A stretch of 64,000 nucleotides of DNA, from the NCBI GenBank assembly GCA_031425275.1, contig JANPJA010000036.1, forward strand, positions 4,782 through 68,781, read 5' to 3'. The notes beneath the pieces were generated by a model. The model did no database searches and was not told where the DNA came from. It saw only the letters and a list, made by a program, of their open reading frames with translations. Shown here piece after piece: positions 51,269-62,169 of this stretch. How positions within the stretch are numbered: the first letter of the stretch is position 1; every line of letters starts with the position of its first letter. The stretch comes from JAIVGV01 sp031425275. GTDB taxonomy: Bacteria; Acidobacteriota; Blastocatellia; Pyrinomonadales; Pyrinomonadaceae. Made by a program: the position numbers and the translations under genes.

Positions 51269-51502
51269 TTACTTCTCGCCCAGTGATTCATCGATCCCGC
51301 AGCGCGGGCAAATGAGAGTCTGCTGTGAGGCGTCGCGCCAGCGGGCGAGGGCGGGGGCGGAGAGGCGCGGCTCGCGGTCTTCCGCTTCGCCTTCGGAAAA
51401 GAAGCGTGCGCGCGGACTCTGTGTCGGAGTCTCGCGCGCACGCTCTGCTTTCAGGCAGCGTCGGCACGTCCAGCCGAAGCCCTCGTTGACGAAGTGTTCC
51501 AT
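51269..51502 (-). CDS. Small CxxC/CxxC zinc-ribbon protein, 77 aa
   Basis: 77 residues from ATG 51502 (MEHFVNEGFGWTCRRC). Two knuckles, TCRRC (12-16) and CPRCG (about 66-70), about 50 residues apart, likely bind one zinc. The middle is Arg/Glu-rich and disordered. The opening MEHFVNEGFGWTC looks conserved in lineage-specific short proteins. No further assignment. A GACATCTGACATCTG repeat lies just upstream. Confidence 0.72.
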   Translation of the reverse strand: MEHFVNEGFGWTCRRCLKAERARETPTQSPRARFFSEGEAEDREPRLSAPALARWRDASQQTLICPRCGIDESLGEK

Positions 51503-51514
51503 CGTAAAGTCAGA

Positions 51515-51578
51515 AGCTGGATGCCAGATGCTGGATGCCGGTGAAAGCAAGGACTGACATCTGACATCTGACATCAGC
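51515..51578. repeat. Short fold-back with GCTGGATGCCAGAT / GACATCTGACATC units
   Basis: AGCTGGATGCCAGATGCTGG at 51515 and three tandem GACATCT units at about 51555-51575; arms are imperfectly complementary. Located between the zinc-ribbon start and the HtrA stop. Confidence 0.7.
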
Positions 51579-51579
51579 T

Positions 51580-52737
51580 TTACTCATCGAGCCGGCGGTT
51601 GCCGCTGCGGCCGCGGTCTTGCAGCAGCCGGACGGGTACTTTGACGCGGCGGTTTTCGCGCAGGACTTCGACCTGCACCACGTCGTTATACTGTCGCTTG
51701 TCGAGGGCGCGGTAGAGGTCGTCGCCGTCGTCGATCTTCTCGCCGTCGATGCCGAGGATGATGTCGCCCAAGACCATCTCGCCTTCGGCCGATTGCCCTA
51801 AACCGCGCAGACCGGCGGCCGCCGCCGAGCTGTTCGGGTAGACCTGATAGATGCCGACGCCTTCGGTGACGGGCAGGCGCATCTGCAAATTCTTCACCTC
51901 GAAGGGGACGATGCCGAGCTTGGGCCGCACCACCGCGCCGTTCTGGATGAGCTGCGGGACGATGCGCTTGGCGATGTTGATGGGCACGGCGAAGCCGACG
52001 CCGACCGAGCCGCCGCCGGGCGAGTAGATGAGCGTGTTGATGCCGATCATGCGCCCCGTCGAGTCGAGCAGCGGCCCGCCGGAGTTGCCGGGGTTGATCG
52101 ACGCATCGGTCTGGATCGCGCCCTCGATGGGCCGGCCGTTGCGCGCGCGGATGGGGCGTTGCAGGCCGCTCACCACGCCGGTCGTGAGCGTGCGCGCGAA
52201 GCTGAACGGGTTGCCGATGGCTAAGACCTTCTGGCCGACGACGAGGCGATCGGAGTCGCCGAAGGGCACGGTTCTCAACTGCTCGCGCGGGGCGTCAACT
52301 TTGATGACGGCCAGATCGGTGTCGGGGTCGCGCCCGACGATTGTCGCCGGGTAGTTGTTCTCGCCGAAGCTGACGGTCAGTTTCTGCGCGCCCTCGACGA
52401 CGTGGTTATTAGTCAGGATGTGGCCCTGCTCGTCGATGACCGAGCCGGAGCCGGTGCCCTGCCGCTCGCCCGCGTCGAACCAGTCTTTGCTAAACGTGGT
52501 CGAAGTGATGAAGACGACGCCGGGCGAGAGCGTGCGGTAAACCTCGATGTTGTTCTGCTCGTCGGAGGCGACCGAGCCGGCGGTGACGCCAGCGGGCGGC
52601 GCTTCGCTAAAGGCCGTGGTGGCGGCCGCGCCCGTGTCGCGCGAGCCGTAGCGGTCGAGGAAGAAGACCAGCCCCGCGGCCGAGAGCGCGGAGGCGAACG
52701 CGATGGTCAGGATGAGACGTGCGGATACTCTGTACAT
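51580..52737 (-). CDS. Trypsin-like serine protease with PDZ domain (HtrA/DegS type)
   Basis: 385 residues from ATG 52737 (MYRVSARLIL). A single N-terminal membrane helix (ILTIAFASALSAAGLVFFL) anchors it to the inner membrane, protease facing the periplasm. Catalytic triad: His112 (TNNHVVEG), Asp141 (DTDLAVIKVD), Ser219 (NPGNSGGPLL). One PDZ domain follows (about 285-370: GIVPFEVKNLQMRLPVTEGVGIYQV, GDIILGIDGEKIDDG). With one PDZ and a membrane anchor it is DegS-like rather than DegP-like. It degrades misfolded envelope proteins or cleaves an anti-sigma factor. Confidence 0.95.
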   Translation of the reverse strand: MYRVSARLILTIAFASALSAAGLVFFLDRYGSRDTGAAATTAFSEAPPAGVTAGSVASDEQNNIEVYRTLSPGVVFITSTTFSKDWFDAGERQGTGSGSVIDEQGHILTNNHVVEGAQKLTVSFGENNYPATIVGRDPDTDLAVIKVDAPREQLRTVPFGDSDRLVVGQKVLAIGNPFSFARTLTTGVVSGLQRPIRARNGRPIEGAIQTDASINPGNSGGPLLDSTGRMIGINTLIYSPGGGSVGVGFAVPINIAKRIVPQLIQNGAVVRPKLGIVPFEVKNLQMRLPVTEGVGIYQVYPNSSAAAAGLRGLGQSAEGEMVLGDIILGIDGEKIDDGDDLYRALDKRQYNDVVQVEVLRENRRVKVPVRLLQDRGRSGNRRLDE

Positions 52738-52752
52738 GGCAACTCCAAACGG

Positions 52753-52808
52753 GTGAATCGTGAATCGTGGATAGATGAAAACCCGGTTCTTTCTATTCAC
52801 TATTCACG
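52753..52808. repeat. Fold-back repeat, GAATCGTGAATCGTG family
   Basis: GTGAATCGTGAATCGTGGATAG pairs with CTATTCACTATTCAC. This is the second copy of the family at 20961-21073. Confidence 0.78.
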
Positions 52809-53044
52809 GGCCGAAAGTTTCAAAATAGCCGTCGCGCCGGGCCGGCGCGTTAAGTTCGGTATTGAGATGCGCCCGCCCCGAGCGGCGGTTGCGCGCTTCG
52901 GCGGCGCGTGCGTCTCGACACTTCGTCACGCGGCGCGCGCGCGCGGCGTCACAAAGCGAGATACGTAGGAAAAGGCCGGGAGGTTTGGAATCGGGGCGCG
53001 GGCCGGGAGTCGGGGCGCAATCGTTCGGCCGCGGGCGCGGGTCT

Positions 53045-53419
53045 TTAGGAGATGATCGAGCTGAGGGTTTCGGGGATGCGCGCGAGCAGGGCGAAGGCCG
53101 ATTCCGGCTCGACGATGCCGAGGGCTGCCAGCCCCGTGGCCGCGTGGACGAGCATCAGGCAGAGGTAGAGGCCGAGGGCGAGTTTGAGGCCGCGGCGGGC
53201 GAGGGGCACGTTGGAGAAGCGGTAGAAGACGTAGGCGGCGAACGCGCCGGCCGCGAGTTTGGTGAGCAGGAAAGGGGTGTTGCCCGCGTCGAGCAGGAGG
53301 GCCATCAGGCCGTTGCCCTCGGTGGCGTGGCCGGCGCGCACCCACAGGATGGTCAGTTGCGCGTCCATCCAGTTGAGCGCGAACAGCAGCAGACTTTTCG
53401 TCGCGGCACTCGTCGTCAT
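53045..53419 (-). CDS. Small membrane protein, DUF5658-like
   Basis: 124 residues from ATG 53419, with AAGGGG two bases and a second AAGGGGG about ten bases upstream. Four hydrophobic helices. The beginning LLLFALNWMDAQLTILWVRAGHATEGN has the N-x-x-D-A-x-x-T pattern and the 'E.NP'-like turn of DUF5658 proteins, followed by LLTKLAAGAFAAYVFYRFS. These are uncharacterised integral membrane proteins. Earlier in-frame codons run back through an inverted repeat and look untranslated. Confidence 0.75.
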   Translation of the reverse strand: MTTSAATKSLLLFALNWMDAQLTILWVRAGHATEGNGLMALLLDAGNTPFLLTKLAAGAFAAYVFYRFSNVPLARRGLKLALGLYLCLMLVHAATGLAALGIVEPESAFALLARIPETLSSIIS

Positions 53420-53587
53420 CCCCTTGTCCCCCTTCGCGGCCAACTTTGTTGAACGCCCCCCTTTAACGACTGAACCCCCAGAGCCGCTTGGCCGTGGGGG
53501 TTTCAGTCTCGCTACAGGAGAAACGCAACTCGCGTACGTTGTACCGAAAGGAAAGGGCGAATCAATCGCCGATTCCAGAAGACGGCG

Positions 53588-53697
53588 ACAGGTGAACCGT
53601 GACAGGTGACAGGAAAGAGCCGTTCTAATCTTGTCACCCATCACCCGTCATGGTTGAGGGCTTTTGACCTGTCACCTGTCACGGTTGACTTGTCACT
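53588..53697. repeat. Fold-back repeat, GTGACAGGTGA family
   Basis: GACAGGTGAACCGTGACAGG at 53588 pairs with CCTGTCACGGTTGACTTGTC ending near 53697, with CACCCATCACCCGTC copies between. The stop of the next minus-strand gene (53693) lies in it. Confidence 0.82.
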
Positions 53698-53935
53698 CGA
53701 TGGTGATGCCGCGCTCGCCGGCGATGCCGCGGGCCTTCATGACGATGTCGTCATCGACGGGTTCCGCGCCCTCGGCCGTCCAGCCCTGCACCTGCTCGAC
53801 GGGGCGGCCCAGCGCGACGGCGAATTTTTCGTCGTCGCCGTCGAAGCCCGCGTCGCGCAGTCGGCGCAGCATCTCGCGCCCCTGCCCCTCGGTCGTGCCC
53901 TCTGCGTCCACGGCCTGTTCGTTCTGTTCTTCCAC
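53693..53935 (-). CDS. Small acidic helical protein, 80 aa
   Basis: 80 residues, GTG 53935 with GGGAGGA about 10 bases upstream. The Glu-rich start is followed by EMLRRLRDAGFDGDDEKFAVALGRPVEQVQGW and a helix DDDIVMKARGIAGERGI. The spacing of helices resembles a degenerate helix-turn-helix (FAVALGRPVEQVQGW like XRE recognition helices), but basic residues for DNA contact are few. Function unknown. It sits 35 bases... after an HMA-protein gene on the same strand, so they may be co-transcribed. Confidence 0.6.
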   Translation of the reverse strand: MEEQNEQAVDAEGTTEGQGREMLRRLRDAGFDGDDEKFAVALGRPVEQVQGWTAEGAEPVDDDIVMKARGIAGERGITIE

Positions 53936-53962
53936 TGTTGCTATATCCTCCCTCGTTTCGTA

Positions 53963-54208
53963 TCAGGCCCCGCGCGGGCCTGCGGTCTGCTGCGGCTCGC
54001 CGGCGGCGGTCGCCCCGTAGCCCAAATCCTCAATCGCCTTGATCAGCGTCTGCCCCCGCACGACGGCGTCGTCGTACTCGACGTTGGCGGTCTTGCCGTT
54101 AAAGGTCACGTCCGCGCCGCGCACGCCCGCAATCGCCTCCAAAGTTTCTTTGATCTCGGCCGCGCACGAATCACAGTGCATCCCGCTGAGTTGAAACTCG
54201 GTCTTCAT
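53963..54208 (-). CDS. Heavy-metal-associated (HMA) domain protein, copper-chaperone-like
   Basis: 81 residues from ATG 54208 (MKTEFQLSGMHCDSC). One ferredoxin-like HMA domain: GMHCDSCAAEI is the metal-binding loop with CxxC, followed by GVRGADVTFNGKTANVEYD and LIKAIEDLGYGA. It binds Cu(I) or a similar soft metal and hands it to a P-type ATPase or regulator. No CopA or CueR-like gene is nearby; the only close gene is the 80-aa acidic protein 27 bases downstream. Disordered tail (GEPQQTAGPRGA). Confidence 0.9.
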   Translation of the reverse strand: MKTEFQLSGMHCDSCAAEIKETLEAIAGVRGADVTFNGKTANVEYDDAVVRGQTLIKAIEDLGYGATAAGEPQQTAGPRGA

Positions 54209-54282
54209 ACGGTGCCTCTCACCTCCGCCGTCTCGCGCCGCGCTAAATTCTCGTTTACTCGGGGTGCGGGTATTATACAAGC

Positions 54283-55209
54283 ATGAACAGGATGAGCCAA
54301 CACAAGGACAACCCTGACGACGCGAACGACCCGGCGGGCGGGGAAGGCGACTCGCCGAGCATCGCGCAGGCGCTCGCGGAGGCGTCGGCAGTGTTGCGCG
54401 CGGGCGGCGTGGTGCCGGCGCGGCGCGACTCGCACACGCTCTTGGCCGACTTGGTCGGGCGCGACCTCGCGTACCTCATCGCCCACTCGGACGACGCGCT
54501 TTCGCCGCCACTCCTCGCGAGTTTTCGCGTGCGCGCCGCGCGCCGCGCGACGGGCGAGCCGATGCAGTACATCACCGGGCGGCAGGAGTTCTACCGGCTC
54601 GACTTCGAGGTCACGCCGGCCGTACTCATCCCGCGCCCCGAGACGGAGCTGCTCGTCGAGACCGCGCTCGAAATCATGCGCGACGAACCCGCGCCGCTCG
54701 TCTGCGACGTGGGCACGGGCACGGGCTGCGTTATCGTCTCGCTCCTGCACGAGCGCGCGGACGCCGCCGGGGTCGCGCTCGACATCTCCGGGGACGCGCT
54801 CGCCGTCGCCGCGCGCAACGCCGCGCGCCACGGCGTCTCAAGTCGGCTCGAACTCATCGCCTCGGACTGCTTCGACGCGCTCGCGCCGCCCGCGCGCAAA
54901 TTCTCGCTCGTCGTCTCGAACCCGCCGTACGTCGCCGAGTGTGACGTACCTATCCTCATGCGCGAGGTGCGCGATCACGAGCCGCGCGTCGCGCTCACGC
55001 CCGGCGGCGACGGCCTCCGCGTCATCCGCCGCCTGCTCTCGGATGCGCCCCGCCACCTGCGGCCGCGCGGCCATCTGGTTTTCGAGATCGGCTTCGGCCA
55101 GCACGAGGCCGTGCGCGAACTCACCGACACGCGCGTGTGGACGACGCTCGGCGTTCGCCCCGACTTGCAAGGCATCCCGCGCGCCGTCGCGCTCCGGTTG
55201 AACGACTGA
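54283..55209 (+). CDS. prmC: Peptide chain release factor N5-glutamine methyltransferase
   Basis: 308 residues from ATG 54283; a second ATG three codons on is possible. It methylates the Gln of the GGQ motif in RF1/RF2 using S-adenosylmethionine. N-terminal helical domain (LAEASAVLRAGGVVPARRDSH), linker GEPMQYITGRQEFYRLDF, SAM motif CDVGTGTGCVIV (141-152), acidic motif VALDISGDAL, and NPPY (213-216) for the glutamine. An acidic, Pro/Gly-rich extension of about 25 residues at the start is unusual. prfA is not adjacent. It is followed by a large repeat. Confidence 0.95.
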   Translation: MNRMSQHKDNPDDANDPAGGEGDSPSIAQALAEASAVLRAGGVVPARRDSHTLLADLVGRDLAYLIAHSDDALSPPLLASFRVRAARRATGEPMQYITGRQEFYRLDFEVTPAVLIPRPETELLVETALEIMRDEPAPLVCDVGTGTGCVIVSLLHERADAAGVALDISGDALAVAARNAARHGVSSRLELIASDCFDALAPPARKFSLVVSNPPYVAECDVPILMREVRDHEPRVALTPGGDGLRVIRRLLSDAPRHLRPRGHLVFEIGFGQHEAVRELTDTRVWTTLGVRPDLQGIPRAVALRLND

Positions 55210-55224
55210 GCGACGGCAGAAAGG

Positions 55225-55416
55225 ATTAACCACAGAGGACACGGAGGAACACGGAGGGGGCAAGGAGGGAAGGCATTTTCAGATTTCAGATTTCAGATTT
55301 CAGATTTCAGATTTCAGATTTCAGATTTCAGATTTCAGATTTCAGATTTCAGATTTCAAATTTGAATGTTCCAGATTTGTCTTTCTCTGTGTCCCTCCGT
55401 GTCCTCTGTGGTTAAT
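55225..55416. repeat. Composite fold-back: ATTAACCACAGAGG arms enclosing a CAGATTT heptamer array
   Basis: ATTAACCACAGAGGACACGG (55225-) is inverted as CCGTGTCCTCTGTGGTTAAT (55397-55416). In between, about 11 copies of TTCAGAT (55278-55357) occur without spacers. The outer arms are a sequence that I have seen in intergenic regions of unrelated soil bacteria, so this looks like a mobile or amplified element. Confidence 0.88.
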
Positions 55417-55613
55417 CTCCCGTCGGTTTTACTCTCACGAATGAATACGCCCGCCGCGCTCTTCGCTCGCTAGACGATTTTTCGGGCGCGGTGCTAAAAT
55501 CCGCTCGCCTCGTCAGATGTCCGGCCCGGACTTTGACCGCGAAGTCACCGCCCGCTCGCCGCCGCGCCGAAGACCCTACGCGCGCGCCGTCCCCAATCAC
55601 AGGAGTTAAAAAG

Positions 55614-58979
<3,366 letters not shown>

Positions 58980-59046
58980 CGCGACAATCTCAGTCGTCAG
59001 GCCCGACAGCACAGCGGCAGCCGTCCCACGCGGCTGCCGCTGAACA

Positions 59047-59187
59047 TTTGTAGGGGCAGGGCTTGTCCGCGGCCCGCCGCGCGAAGCGCGAAGGCAACTT
59101 ATACTTCCTTTAATGTTGTAAGCATGGGCGACTTGATGAGCGGTCTTTCGACCGCTTCCGGGCAGGGACAAGCCCTGCCCCTACAAA
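59047..59187. repeat. 141-base fold-back element with 22-bp terminal inverted repeats
   Basis: TTTGTAGGGGCAGGGCTTGT... (59047-59068) and its reverse complement (59166-59187) are perfect over 22 bases. The interior is unrelated and carries no gene. Size and TIRs are MITE-like. Confidence 0.85.
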
Positions 59188-59277
59188 AATTCCGGCGCGT
59201 GAGGCTGTCTGATGGCGCGTGCTAGTCGCGCCCCCGTGGCCGTGCTAGAATCCACGGGCTCGAATTTTCGACCTGTT

Positions 59278-60594
59278 ATGGATAAATTTCGCATCAGAGG
59301 CGGTCGCAGACTCGCGGGCCGCGTCTCCATCAGCGGCGCGAAAAACTCCGCGCTGCCGTGCATGGCGGCCGCCTTGCTCACGGGCGAGAGCGTGACGCTG
59401 CACAACCTGCCTTACGTCCGCGACATCATCACGCAGGGCCGTCTGCTCGAAGACCTCGGCGCGCACGTGCTGCGCCCCGAACTGCGCACGCACAAGATCA
59501 CGGCCTCGAACATCGAAGTCTTCGAGGCGCCGTACGAACTCGTCAAGACGATGCGCGCCTCGGTGCTCGCGCTCGGGCCGCTGCTCGCGCGCTTCGGCAA
59601 GGCGAAAGTTAGTCTGCCGGGCGGCTGCGCCATCGGCACGCGCCCCATCGATCTGCACCTCGAAGGTTTCAAGGCCCTCGGCGCGGAAGTCACGCTCGAA
59701 GCGGGCGACGTGGTGGCGCGCGCGCCCAAGGGCGGGCGTTTGCGGGGCGGCGAACTCAGGTTCGACAAGGTGACGGTGACGGGCACGGAAAACCTGATGA
59801 TGGCCGCCACGCTCGCCGACGGGCAAACCATCCTGCACAACGCGGCGCGCGAGCCGGAGATCGCCGACCTCGCGGAACTGCTCAACCGCATGGGGGCGCG
59901 CGTGCGCGGCGCGGGCACGCCGACCGTCACCGTCGAGGGCGTCGAGTCGCTGGGAGCGGCCGAGCACACGATCATCCCCGACCGCATCGAGACGGGGACG
60001 TTCCTCGTCGCGGCCTGCATCACGGGCGGCGAACTTGAGATCAGGGACTGCATCCCGGAACACTCGGCCGTCGTCATCGCGAAGCTGCGCGAGGCCGGGG
60101 CGGAGATCGAGGAGATCAACCAGAGCACGCTGCGCGTGCGTTGCGGGGCCGGGGGCTTGCGCGCGAGCGACGTGGAGACGCAGCCGCACCCGCGTTTTCC
60201 CACCGACATGCAGGCGCAGTACATGGCCCTGATGACGCAGGCCGTGGGCACGAGCCGCATCACCGAGACGATCTTCGAGAACCGCTTCATGCACGCCTCC
60301 GAGATGCAGCGGATGGGCGCGCGCATCGCCATCAGCGGGCGCACGGCCACGGTCGAAGGCCCGGCGAAACTCGCGGGCGCGCGCGTGCAGGCGTCGGACT
60401 TGCGCGCCTCGGCCTCGCTCGTCCTCGCCGCCCTCGTCGCCGAGGGCGAGACGGTCATCGAGCGCGTCTATCACATCGACCGCGGCTACGAAAAGATCGA
60501 GGCGAAGCTCAACGCCGTCGGCGCGGACATCGAGCGCGTGCGCGAGTCGGTCACGGCGCAACTGCCGCCGGCCGCCGAAGTCGGCGTCGCCTGA
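59278..60594 (+). CDS. murA: UDP-N-acetylglucosamine 1-carboxyvinyltransferase
   Basis: 438 residues from ATG 59278 (MDKFRIRGGRRLAG); a longer frame is not needed. EPSP-synthase-like inside-out barrel. Lys22-Asn23 in SGAKNSALP bind substrate; Cys117 in LPGGCAIGTRPID is the fosfomycin-sensitive cysteine, so the enzyme is predicted sensitive. The loop DMQAQYMALMTQA and FENRFMHASEMQRMGA are canonical; DLRASASLVLAALVAEG carries the Arg that contacts phosphoenolpyruvate. First committed step of peptidoglycan synthesis. MITE-like element just upstream. Confidence 0.97.
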   Translation: MDKFRIRGGRRLAGRVSISGAKNSALPCMAAALLTGESVTLHNLPYVRDIITQGRLLEDLGAHVLRPELRTHKITASNIEVFEAPYELVKTMRASVLALGPLLARFGKAKVSLPGGCAIGTRPIDLHLEGFKALGAEVTLEAGDVVARAPKGGRLRGGELRFDKVTVTGTENLMMAATLADGQTILHNAAREPEIADLAELLNRMGARVRGAGTPTVTVEGVESLGAAEHTIIPDRIETGTFLVAACITGGELEIRDCIPEHSAVVIAKLREAGAEIEEINQSTLRVRCGAGGLRASDVETQPHPRFPTDMQAQYMALMTQAVGTSRITETIFENRFMHASEMQRMGARIAISGRTATVEGPAKLAGARVQASDLRASASLVLAALVAEGETVIERVYHIDRGYEKIEAKLNAVGADIERVRESVTAQLPPAAEVGVA

Positions 60595-60656
60595 AACATC
60601 GCATTCAACAACAGAACTGAAACGGAATCCGAAAGGACGCGAACTCACTAACCGAT

Positions 60657-61007
60657 ATGGCTGAACCGAACTGCCTCTTCTGCCGACTGATCGAGGGCGA
60701 AGTCGCGGCCGACGTGGTCTTCCAGGACGCGCGCGCCGTCGCCATCCGCGACATCAACCCGCAGGCCCCCACGCACCTGCTCGTCATCCCGAAAGAACAT
60801 CTCGACTCGCTCGACGACGTGGGCCAGCGCGACGAGGCCCTGCTCGGCCACCTGCTCAGAGTCGCCTCGCGCGTCGCCAACTCGCACGGCCTCACCGAGA
60901 GCGGCTACCGCATCGTCGTCAACACGGGCGAGGGCGCGGGCCAATCGGTCGCACACCTCCATGTCCACGTCCTCGGCGGGCGCGAACTCACTTGGCCGCC
61001 GGGGTAG
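60657..61007 (+). CDS. HIT-family nucleotide-binding protein
   Basis: 116 residues. CLFCRLIEGEV (6-16) with a zinc-type CxxC, AIRDINPQAPTHLLVIPKEHLDSL, and the histidine triad HLHVHVLGG (about 100-108). This is the PKCI/HINT subgroup, purine nucleoside phosphoramidase-like, cytoplasmic. It starts 62 bases after murA and probably belongs to the same transcript. Cellular role in bacteria is not fixed. Confidence 0.95.
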   Translation: MAEPNCLFCRLIEGEVAADVVFQDARAVAIRDINPQAPTHLLVIPKEHLDSLDDVGQRDEALLGHLLRVASRVANSHGLTESGYRIVVNTGEGAGQSVAHLHVHVLGGRELTWPPG

Positions 61008-61063
61008 AACCCGCACCGCGCGCCGCGCCGGGCTGCCCCGCGCGCGGCGCGCGCCGACGCGAG

Positions 61064-61492
61064 ATGCGCTCCTACTACCTACCATTCGCCCTCGCCGTCG
61101 GCGGTAGCCTGCTCTACCACCTCTCGCAGCGCAGCATCCCGCAGGGCGCGAACCCGTTTTACGCGACCGTCATCGCCTACGCCGTCGGGGCCGCGATCTG
61201 CATCATCTGCGCGCAGATGTACCCGGCGGGGAAGTCTTTCGTCGAGACCGCGCGGGGGGCGAACTGGGCCGTCGTCGGCGTCGGCGTCGCGGCCATGTTG
61301 ATCGAGCTGGGGTTCTTGCTGGCCTACCGGGCGGGCTGGAAGGTGAGCGTCGCGGCCATCTCGGTCAACGTCGCGGGCGCGGCCGTGCTCATCCCCCTCG
61401 GCGTGCTGATGTTCAAGGAGCAGCTCAGCCCGCGCAACGTCGTCGGCCTCGTCTTCTGCGTCGCCGGCCTCGTCCTCGTCACGCGCGACTAA
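61064..61492 (+). CDS. EamA/small multidrug-type membrane protein, 142 aa
   Basis: 142 residues from ATG 61064. About four hydrophobic helices: LPFALAVGGSLLYHLSQRSI, FYATVIAYAVGAAICIICAQ, WAVVGVGVAAMLIELGFLLAY and VAGAAVLIPLGVLMFKEQL with the EamA 'FKE.LS..NVVGLVFCVAGLVLV' end. It is half the length of a normal DMT transporter (10 helices), so it likely works as a dimer. Substrate unknown. It lies 56 bases after the HIT gene in the same direction. Confidence 0.83.
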   Translation: MRSYYLPFALAVGGSLLYHLSQRSIPQGANPFYATVIAYAVGAAICIICAQMYPAGKSFVETARGANWAVVGVGVAAMLIELGFLLAYRAGWKVSVAAISVNVAGAAVLIPLGVLMFKEQLSPRNVVGLVFCVAGLVLVTRD

Positions 61493-61510
61493 AACACGAC
61501 AGCCCGCAGC

Positions 61511-61825
61511 TTACTTCTGCGACTTGCCGGTGACGTACCCGACGAGTCCCGTCACGATTGACGTGAGCGTGGCCGTGGCCCACTTGTTCTGTTCCGCGGC
61601 GGCTGGACTTGTCAGAACAATGTAGGCACAGACGGCGAAGGCCGCGGCGATGACGGCGAACGTAATGGCGTGAAGTGCCAAATCCTTCCGCCGCTTGTGA
61701 GCATCTTCGGCTTCCTCGCGCCGGAGGCGAGAATCTCTTTCCGTGGGGTCTTCGCGGGAGGCTATCGATACCGTGAGGTCTTGCTTACTCGCAAGCTCGT
61801 TGAGGTCAAGTTTATTATTTTCCAT
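61511..61825 (-). CDS. Small membrane protein paired with an RHH gene
   Basis: 104 residues. A charged, helical cytoplasmic N-terminus (LNELASKQDL, then RDSRLRREEAEDAHKRRKDLA, possible coiled coil), two membrane helices (AITFAVIAAAFAVCAYIVL and ATATLTSIVTGLVGYVTG) and a KSQK end. I do not recognise it. Base composition is lower in GC than the surroundings. It starts 14 bases after the RHH gene and is surely co-transcribed. It could be an effector membrane protein or a phage-type holin-like remnant; evidence for either is thin. Confidence 0.7.
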   Translation of the reverse strand: MENNKLDLNELASKQDLTVSIASREDPTERDSRLRREEAEDAHKRRKDLALHAITFAVIAAAFAVCAYIVLTSPAAAEQNKWATATLTSIVTGLVGYVTGKSQK

Positions 61826-61839
61826 CTGACCTAGAGTGG

Positions 61840-62070
61840 TCAGAGTCCAACGATCTCCGTCGCTAGCGGCTGATCTTTATCGGCCAAGCCTAATTTCAGC
61901 CCGCGCCGCTTCCCGTCAACCGCCACCTCCATCAAAGCAATCGCCTTGCGGAGCACGTCGCTCTTAGTGCCTCCCGTCTTGGAGGCGATGTCTTCGAGAA
62001 GCGAGTTTAATTCGGGAGATATGTCCAGACTCAGGCGCACCTTCTCCTTATCGATCTTCTTGTCTGCCAT
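61840..62070 (-). CDS. Ribbon-helix-helix DNA-binding protein, antitoxin-like
   Basis: 76 residues from ATG 62070, with GGAGAGAG about 9 bases upstream. EKVRLSLDISPELNSLLEDIASKTGGTKSDVLRKAIALMEVAVDGKRRG is a textbook RHH fold: the KVRLSLDIS strand contacts DNA and GGTKSDVLRKAI is the second helix. A short tail (LGLADKDQPLATEIVGL) could bind a partner. RHH proteins autoregulate small operons, often toxin-antitoxin pairs. The partner here is a membrane protein rather than a recognised toxin. The pair has lower GC than the flanks and looks acquired. Confidence 0.85.
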   Translation of the reverse strand: MADKKIDKEKVRLSLDISPELNSLLEDIASKTGGTKSDVLRKAIALMEVAVDGKRRGLKLGLADKDQPLATEIVGL

Positions 62071-62169
62071 TTCATTCTCTCTCCTACAGCCAAAAGGCCA
62101 TGACGCGAAACAGCGTCGTCGCAATACGCAAATTATACGTAAGATTTAAGTGGCTAGTAAAGTTAAAAT

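Noticed and set aside
59212..59277. Longer murA start at 59212
   Set aside because: The extra 22 residues are not part of the MurA fold and ATG 59278 gives the family's exact beginning.
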